9,670 nucleotides of DNA from Thermofilum sp. (GTDB lineage Archaea; Thermoproteota; Thermoprotei; Thermofilales; Thermofilaceae). Below are positions 6,492-9,670 of this stretch, in pieces (positions within the stretch are counted from its first letter, which is position 1; every line of letters begins with the position of its first letter). The position numbers and the translations under genes are program-made. Under the pieces are notes generated by a model. The model saw only the letters and a program-made list of their open reading frames with translations, ran no database searches and had not been told where the DNA came from. The stretch spans positions 1 to 9,670 of the forward strand of contig JAJHRM010000089.1 of the NCBI GenBank assembly GCA_020832965.1, in the 5' to 3' direction.

Positions 6492-6743
6492 ATGTATGAG
6501 GATTTAGCCTTCGCAGAGGCAGCCTACTTCTTCCTCCTCGTACTCTCCTACTTACTTATTGTCTCAGGCTACAGGCGTCCGGGTCTCGTGCTCGCTCTAC
6601 TCAGCCTTCTGCCGCCTGCATTTGTGTCGGCAAAGTGCTATATGTTTTTTGTCGAGTTGACTTATGGGTTTTCCAGCGAAATCTTTGGGCTTATGCTCTG
6701 CTTGAGCTCTTTACTTTTTTGTCTTAATTGCTTTTTTCTATGA
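6492..6743 (+). CDS. Membrane protein, N-terminal part (frame lost at a T run)
   Basis: Translation from ATG 6492 gives 83 residues with about three hydrophobic segments. The first (EAAYFFLLVLSYLLIV) matches the first helix of the membrane proteins at 5743-6381 and 7187-7798, so this is a third member of that family. The last residues after the T6 run at 6715-6720 (FCLNCFFL) are probably out of frame. Shifting by one base at that run joins the sequence to the frame that encodes FFVLIAFFYELDL and continues into the protein at 6784-7179. Together they give a protein of about 229 residues with four membrane helices, the length of its relatives. Taken alone this is a truncated membrane protein. 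A real frameshift, a sequence error and slippage at the T run are all possible. Confidence 0.62.
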   Translation: MYEDLAFAEAAYFFLLVLSYLLIVSGYRRPGLVLALLSLLPPAFVSAKCYMFFVELTYGFSSEIFGLMLCLSSLLFCLNCFFL

Positions 6744-6783
6744 GCTTGATTTATGTAAAGACTCTGAGCCCTTCTGCATATAC

Positions 6784-7179
6784 ATGGCATTTAGGGGTGC
6801 GGCACTGGGCTCAGTGCTCCTGCTCCTCCTCGCAGCTTCAGGCGGGCTTGCCATAGCTTTTTCGGCTCTTCACTGGGTGATAACTGGCTCAATATACACT
6901 CTTGCAATGAGGGCTGGGAAAAGCGTAGAGCAAGCACCACTCGTGATTTCAAGGCTTGAAAATGCCTGCTTAAGGGGAGATGTCCCTTCAGCAATCAAGG
7001 GGTTAAGAGAGCTATCTGTTATACTTGAGCGCACAAGCAGGGATCAGCGTGTGAAGAAGGAAGTGGATATCCTACTTCAAAAACTGGAATACTACTGGGG
7101 GACTGGTAGGGACAGGGAGGCACACGAAACGCTTAGAAAGATTGCTGACAGGGTGAAGGCCTGGGAGGCAGTGCTCTGA
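6784..7179 (+). CDS. Membrane protein, C-terminal part with helical cytoplasmic domain
   Basis: 131 residues if started at ATG 6784. Its frame is in fact open from 6706, and the preceding codons look like coding sequence for the end of a membrane helix plus a polar loop, so it is probably the rest of the gene beginning at 6492. Residues about 5-35 are hydrophobic and match the last helix of the relatives. Residues about 45-131 are soluble and helical (ISRLENACLRGDVPSAIKGL, then a Lys/Arg/Glu-rich stretch and ETLRKIADRVKAWEAVL), perhaps helical hairpins. This tail is not shared with the two related membrane proteins. No function is recognised. The stop lies only 7 bases from the end of the convergent gene at 7187. 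Confidence 0.6.
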   Translation: MAFRGAALGSVLLLLLAASGGLAIAFSALHWVITGSIYTLAMRAGKSVEQAPLVISRLENACLRGDVPSAIKGLRELSVILERTSRDQRVKKEVDILLQKLEYYWGTGRDREAHETLRKIADRVKAWEAVL

Positions 7180-7186
7180 ATATAGA

Positions 7187-7798
7187 TTAAAAGAGCTTCG
7201 CTCTCTCAAGCATCCTGATCTTTTTCTCAAGGTCAGAAAGCTTCTCCGTGTACTGTCTCTTCAGCTCAAAGTAAGTTGTTCTAGAGATCTTTCCCATCAT
7301 TTTCAGGGACTCCAGTCTTTCAATATCCTCTCTACATTTCTCTGCCTCCTTTAATAACCTCATACGTGTAGCATGCATAAGTACTTTTATAGAAACGAAT
7401 AAATGAATAAGAACAACTGCAAATCCAGCAACAAGAATTAAGAAGAGAAATGTACCGAGAAATGCCCCATAAAATGAGGCTAGCAATGCCATAATTTCAT
7501 CTATGTCCTTTGAATCAAAGTTTCCTTCAGTGAATTGCCTCATAATTGTATAGAGGGCAAGCCAAGTAAGGATAAAGAGTAAAACTAAAACCAGAGGGTT
7601 TGCGCTGATAAAGTTGGTAATCAAGTAGAGGCTCTCTTCCGTAATGTAATATCCTAGGACTGCTACCACTACCCAAGAGAGAATCGACGAAATTACTCCC
7701 CATAGCCAATTCACATCGGGACTTGAGAGGAGCATGTAGGAGATAACTAGTAGGAAGAAGTACGCACCGAATCCCGTAGCGACTAAAGTGGGATCCAC
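7187..7798 (-). CDS. Four-helix membrane protein with SHOCT-like coiled-coil tail
   Basis: The intact member of the local membrane-protein family, 203 residues from the GTG at 7798; a TGA four codons upstream leaves no earlier start. Four hydrophobic segments lie at about 8-28, 33-52, 66-87 and 107-139. The segment from about 140 to 203 is a charged coiled coil containing LESLKMMGKISRTTYFELKR, which resembles SHOCT-type short C-terminal domains (Leu-rich, G-x-I, then Y/F-x-x-x-K). The tail of the protein at 9165-9670 has a closely similar motif. Known SHOCT segments are thought to act in oligomerisation or interaction; a specific role here is not known. The gene is A/T-rich compared with the ankyrin gene to its right and has a weak TATA box about 26 bases before the start. 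It ends in TAA. Confidence 0.8.
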   Translation of the reverse strand: MDPTLVATGFGAYFFLLVISYMLLSSPDVNWLWGVISSILSWVVVAVLGYYITEESLYLITNFISANPLVLVLLFILTWLALYTIMRQFTEGNFDSKDIDEIMALLASFYGAFLGTFLFLILVAGFAVVLIHLFVSIKVLMHATRMRLLKEAEKCREDIERLESLKMMGKISRTTYFELKRQYTEKLSDLEKKIRMLERAKLF

Positions 7799-7819
7799 GA
7801 CTCTTTGTCAAAACAAAAG

Positions 7820-7833
7820 TTAATTAGCTTTTT
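7820..7833 (-). promoter_or_regulatory. Weak TATA-like box for the minus-strand membrane protein
   Basis: On the minus strand AAAAAGCTAATTAA is centred about 26-29 bases before the GTG at 7798, the right distance for a leaderless archaeal message. The box is only a moderate match. Confidence 0.4.
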
Positions 7834-7921
7834 CTTTCTGGACAAGTCTTCTTACATAGCAAGCCTCTTATTATCCGTTGGAAAAGTGAAGCTATCAATC
7901 TGAGATGTACACTCCCTCATT

Positions 7922-8148
7922 TCACGTAGCAGAGCCAGCGTTCATGCATTTTCTCGCCCACTCGTAGTGGAGGTTTTCGCAGTCAACTTGCCAGATTTTC
8001 GCTCTCTCCATGAGCTTGACCAGCGCGCTCTCTCGTAGTAGTTCCCCTTCATCTTCTTCGGAAGCTCTACGACCGCGGCGTGCACCGCTGGAAGCTCCTC
8101 GCCCTCTACTGCGGGTCGCTCGACAATTTCGTGAACGTGCGTTAGTTT
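7922..8148 (-). pseudogene. Decayed coding remnant, unknown family
   Basis: Most of the 425-base gap between the membrane protein and the ankyrin gene carries a protein-like signal on the minus strand. One frame, open from 8148 after a TAA, reads VHEIVERPAVEGEELPAV and on to LPKKMKGNYYERA. A two-base shift near 8023-8028, in an alternating GCGCGC, leads into ALVKLMERAKIWQVDCENL, and the frame ends with TGA at 7922-7924. There is no good start codon. I do not recognise the family. The lower part could be translated alone from ATG 8011 (29 residues), which is unlikely. Bases 7834-7921 and 8152-8223 hold nothing I can name. Confidence 0.4.
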
Positions 8149-8223
8149 TTAGGTGGCAGAGCCACTATTCGTGCTTTTTTTCGTGCTACTACACTACTGC
8201 TATGACCGGGGAAAAGTAAATAT

Positions 8224-9096
8224 TTAGCTCAGTTTTGCGCCGCACCTCCAGCAGTACTTCGCGCCGGGCTCTACAGGTGCTCCGCAGGCTGGGCACTTCC
8301 CAGCCTTCTCTACAACCTTTAACCAAACGATCTTCGAGCTCTTCGAACCAGAGGATTCAACACGCACTTTCACCGGAATCTCACCGCCAACTCTCGGCTT
8401 TACCGGAACCTCCACCACGGCCTCACCCGACAACTCCACAGCCTCAGGGCTCATCCAGTCCACATCACCCTCGAGGCTCACAGAAGCAGTGCCCGAGCCA
8501 CGAACTCTGACGAGGAGCCTACCCCACTCGCCGACACAAAGCCCCGAGCACTCCACGCCGAGGATGCTCGGGGCAGCAGGTGCAGGCTCCCGAGGCGCCA
8601 CAGCTCCGACCCCTACACCCCGCTCATACTCCTCGATAACCCTGACGACCTCCTTGTGCCCCTTCTCCCGGGCAATATCTAGAGGAGTCCTACCATCTCT
8701 ATCCCTGATGCCGGGGTCCGCACCGTGCTCGAGGAGCAGCCTAGCGACATCAACATGCCCCTCAGCAGCCGCGAAATGCAGCGGGGTCCAACCGTCCTTG
8801 TTCTTAGCGTTCACATCCGCACCACGCTCCAGAAGCAGCCTGACGACATCGGCATACCCCTTAGCAGCCACTACGTGCAGCGGGGTCCGGCCCCCCTCTT
8901 CCCTGGCGTTCGCGTTGGCTCCGTGCTCGAGGAGCAGCTTGGCGACATCGGCATGCCCCTTGGCAGCCGCGAAATGCAGCGGGGTCCAGCTCATCTCATC
9001 CCTGGCGTTCGCGTTGGCTCCCTTCCTCAGGAGCTCCCTGACTCTGGCAGCATCCCCCTTCATCGCAGCGACGAAAAGCTCCTCGTCTAGGCTCAT
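8224..9096 (-). CDS. Ankyrin-repeat protein with beta-rich module and zinc ribbon
   Basis: 290 residues from ATG 9096. An N-terminal cap (about 3-33) is followed by ankyrin repeats; TPLH/TPLD motifs at about 38, 71, 104 and 137 are exactly 33 residues apart. Ankyrin repeats are protein-binding scaffolds. A Pro/Ala linker (about 160-178) leads to a beta-rich module (about 179-262) and a zinc ribbon CxxC-x10-CxxC (Cys268, 271, 282, 285). From LCVGEWG to the end it is closely related to the tail of the protein at 2535-3203, so the tail appears to be a portable module. There is no signal peptide or membrane helix, so it should be cytoplasmic. The gene is strongly G/C-rich and its repeats are very similar at DNA level, suggesting recent repeat duplication or gene conversion. 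A good TATA box lies about 27 bases before the start. It ends in TAA. The target is unknown; the kinase-like, HerA-type and ubiquitin-like genes are candidates by proximity only. Confidence 0.92.
   Translation of the reverse strand: MSLDEELFVAAMKGDAARVRELLRKGANANARDEMSWTPLHFAAAKGHADVAKLLLEHGANANAREEGGRTPLHVVAAKGYADVVRLLLERGADVNAKNKDGWTPLHFAAAEGHVDVARLLLEHGADPGIRDRDGRTPLDIAREKGHKEVVRVIEEYERGVGVGAVAPREPAPAAPSILGVECSGLCVGEWGRLLVRVRGSGTASVSLEGDVDWMSPEAVELSGEAVVEVPVKPRVGGEIPVKVRVESSGSKSSKIVWLKVVEKAGKCPACGAPVEPGAKYCWRCGAKLS
8640..9060 (-). repeat. 99-bp tandem coding repeats (ankyrin units)
   Basis: Similar blocks recur every 99 bases; for example GCGGGGTCC (plus strand) starts at 8781, 8880 and 8979, with a diverged copy at 8682. 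The 8781 and 8979 copies share more than 20 identical bases. The period equals one 33-residue ankyrin unit. Confidence 0.85.
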
Positions 9097-9117
9097 CGGT
9101 GATTGTTAGTTCTCCCA

Positions 9118-9130
9118 GTATTTATTCTTT
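9118..9130 (-). promoter_or_regulatory. TATA-box promoter of the ankyrin gene
   Basis: On the minus strand AAAGAATAAATAC is an A/T box centred about 27 bases before the ATG at 9096, in otherwise G/C-richer DNA. The spacing fits a leaderless archaeal transcript. Confidence 0.6.
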
Positions 9131-9164
9131 AGTTGTCCTTGGTGGTGGAGTAGGCTGTGCTGCT

Positions 9165-9670
9165 TCACAGTGCTGCGGCTTTCTTCATGTTTTCTAGCTC
9201 TCTTACCCGCGCCTCAAGAGCCTCTAACATGCCTAGGCGCTCCCTCCTCAACTCCTCGTAGGTGGATTCAGAGATCCTTCCCTCCGCCCTCAGGGTCTCT
9301 AGCCTCTCAAGGAATTCTCTGTGCTCCTCCGCCTCTCTAGCCAGTTTCTCTAGCTCTCTCTCCAGCTCGTCAGGGCTGATGACCCGAGCTTCCTCGCTGG
9401 GCTGCGTGGCTGCCGCCTCTGGTGCTACTGCCGGTGCAGGCTTAGCCTCGGCCTCTCTCCCCCCAGCTGCTTGCAGGCGCCTCCTTGCAACCAGGAGTAC
9501 GCTGCCTGCGGCTACCGCGACTGCTGCTACGGCGAGTGTGTAAAGGGGTGTGTAGTCCCTCCTCCAGAGGACGTGGACCGTGGTCGGCCCGGTGACCCTC
9601 ACGCGGGCCCAGCCCTCTGAGGCGCTCTGCTCCAGGATGCTCCCGCCCTCCACGCGGAAGCCGTCCAGCA
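9165..9670 (-). CDS. C-terminal part of membrane-anchored surface protein (runs off right edge)
   Basis: The frame is open to the right edge, so the start is outside the window; the GTG at 9653 is probably internal. The visible ~168 residues begin with the end of a probably extracytoplasmic beta domain (VRVTGPTTVHVLWRRDYTP), a pattern seen near the C-terminus of archaeal surface proteins just before the anchor. A membrane helix follows (YTLAVAAVAVAAGSVLLVA), then basic RRR, which suits a cytoplasmic tail. That tail has an Ala/Pro-rich linker and a charged coiled coil with LERLETLRAEGRISESTYEE, closely resembling the SHOCT-like motif of the membrane protein at 7187-7798. The gene is G/C-rich and ends in TGA, 68 bases upstream of the ankyrin gene start on the same strand. 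Substrate or partner unknown. Confidence 0.75.
   Translation of the reverse strand, partial: LDGFRVEGGSILEQSASEGWARVRVTGPTTVHVLWRRDYTPLYTLAVAAVAVAAGSVLLVARRRLQAAGGREAEAKPAPAVAPEAAATQPSEEARVISPDELERELEKLAREAEEHREFLERLETLRAEGRISESTYEELRRERLGMLEALEARVRELENMKKAAAL

Noticed and set aside
7180..7186. Terminator between the convergent genes
   Set aside because: Only seven bases separate the stops, with no hairpin or clear T run.
7527..7811. Alternative minus-strand frame overlapping the intact membrane protein
   Set aside because: The other frame gives four clear helices matching two paralogues.
8010..8219. Plus-strand 69-codon frame in the gap before the ankyrin gene
   Set aside because: Ser/Arg/Pro-rich composition with no ribosome site; the minus strand carries the more protein-like signal.
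8640..9060. CRISPR-like or satellite array
   Set aside because: The 99-base period equals three times 33 codons and encodes ankyrin units without spacers.
8489..9109. Long plus-strand frames opposite the ankyrin gene
   Set aside because: They arise from the repetitive G/C-rich ankyrin code on the other strand; Ser/Ala/Leu-rich with no domain.

Overview
The window looks like thermophilic archaeal DNA, most likely from a Thermofilum-like member of the Thermoproteota. This is inferred from several TATA/BRE boxes about 25-30 bases before start codons with little or no leader, GTG starts, short intergenic gaps, a HerA-type ATPase and repeated zinc-ribbon proteins. No rRNA, tRNA or CRISPR was seen.

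Left part (1-3203, minus strand): the first 49 codons of a protein-kinase-like gene that runs off the left edge and appears to lack the glycine loop and catalytic lysine; a 727-residue HerA/DUF853-type ATPase with a long coiled-coil tail and its own promoter; and a protein ending in a beta-rich module plus a zinc ribbon.

Centre (3270-5641, plus strand, divergent from the left part): the main point of interest is a compact ubiquitin-like conjugation cassette. The first gene appears to encode a ubiquitin-like segment ending in Ser-Gly-Gly, followed by a region resembling an E2 (UBC) fold. The second overlaps it by ATGA and encodes a JAMM/JAB deubiquitinase-type domain fused to an E1/ThiF adenylating domain. 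The E1 domain is cut by one in-frame TAG, with a clean E1 continuation beyond it. Together the two genes would supply modifier, E1, E2 and modifier-removing protease, comparable in content to bacterial Bil and CBASS type II operons but with different fusions.

Right of centre (5743-7798): three related four-helix membrane proteins with different C-terminal tails. The first has two in-frame TAGs, the second has a single-base frameshift at a T run, and the third (minus strand) is intact. The plus-strand block from about 3.2 to 6.7 kb therefore carries three in-frame TAG codons and one or two one-base frameshifts, while no other recognised gene in the window ends in TAG. Decay, sequence error and TAG readthrough all remain possible.

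Right part (7799-9670): a decayed coding remnant, a GC-rich ankyrin-repeat protein with the same beta plus zinc-ribbon tail as the left-hand gene, and the C-terminal part of a membrane-anchored surface protein that runs off the right edge. Its coiled-coil tail resembles that of the third membrane protein.
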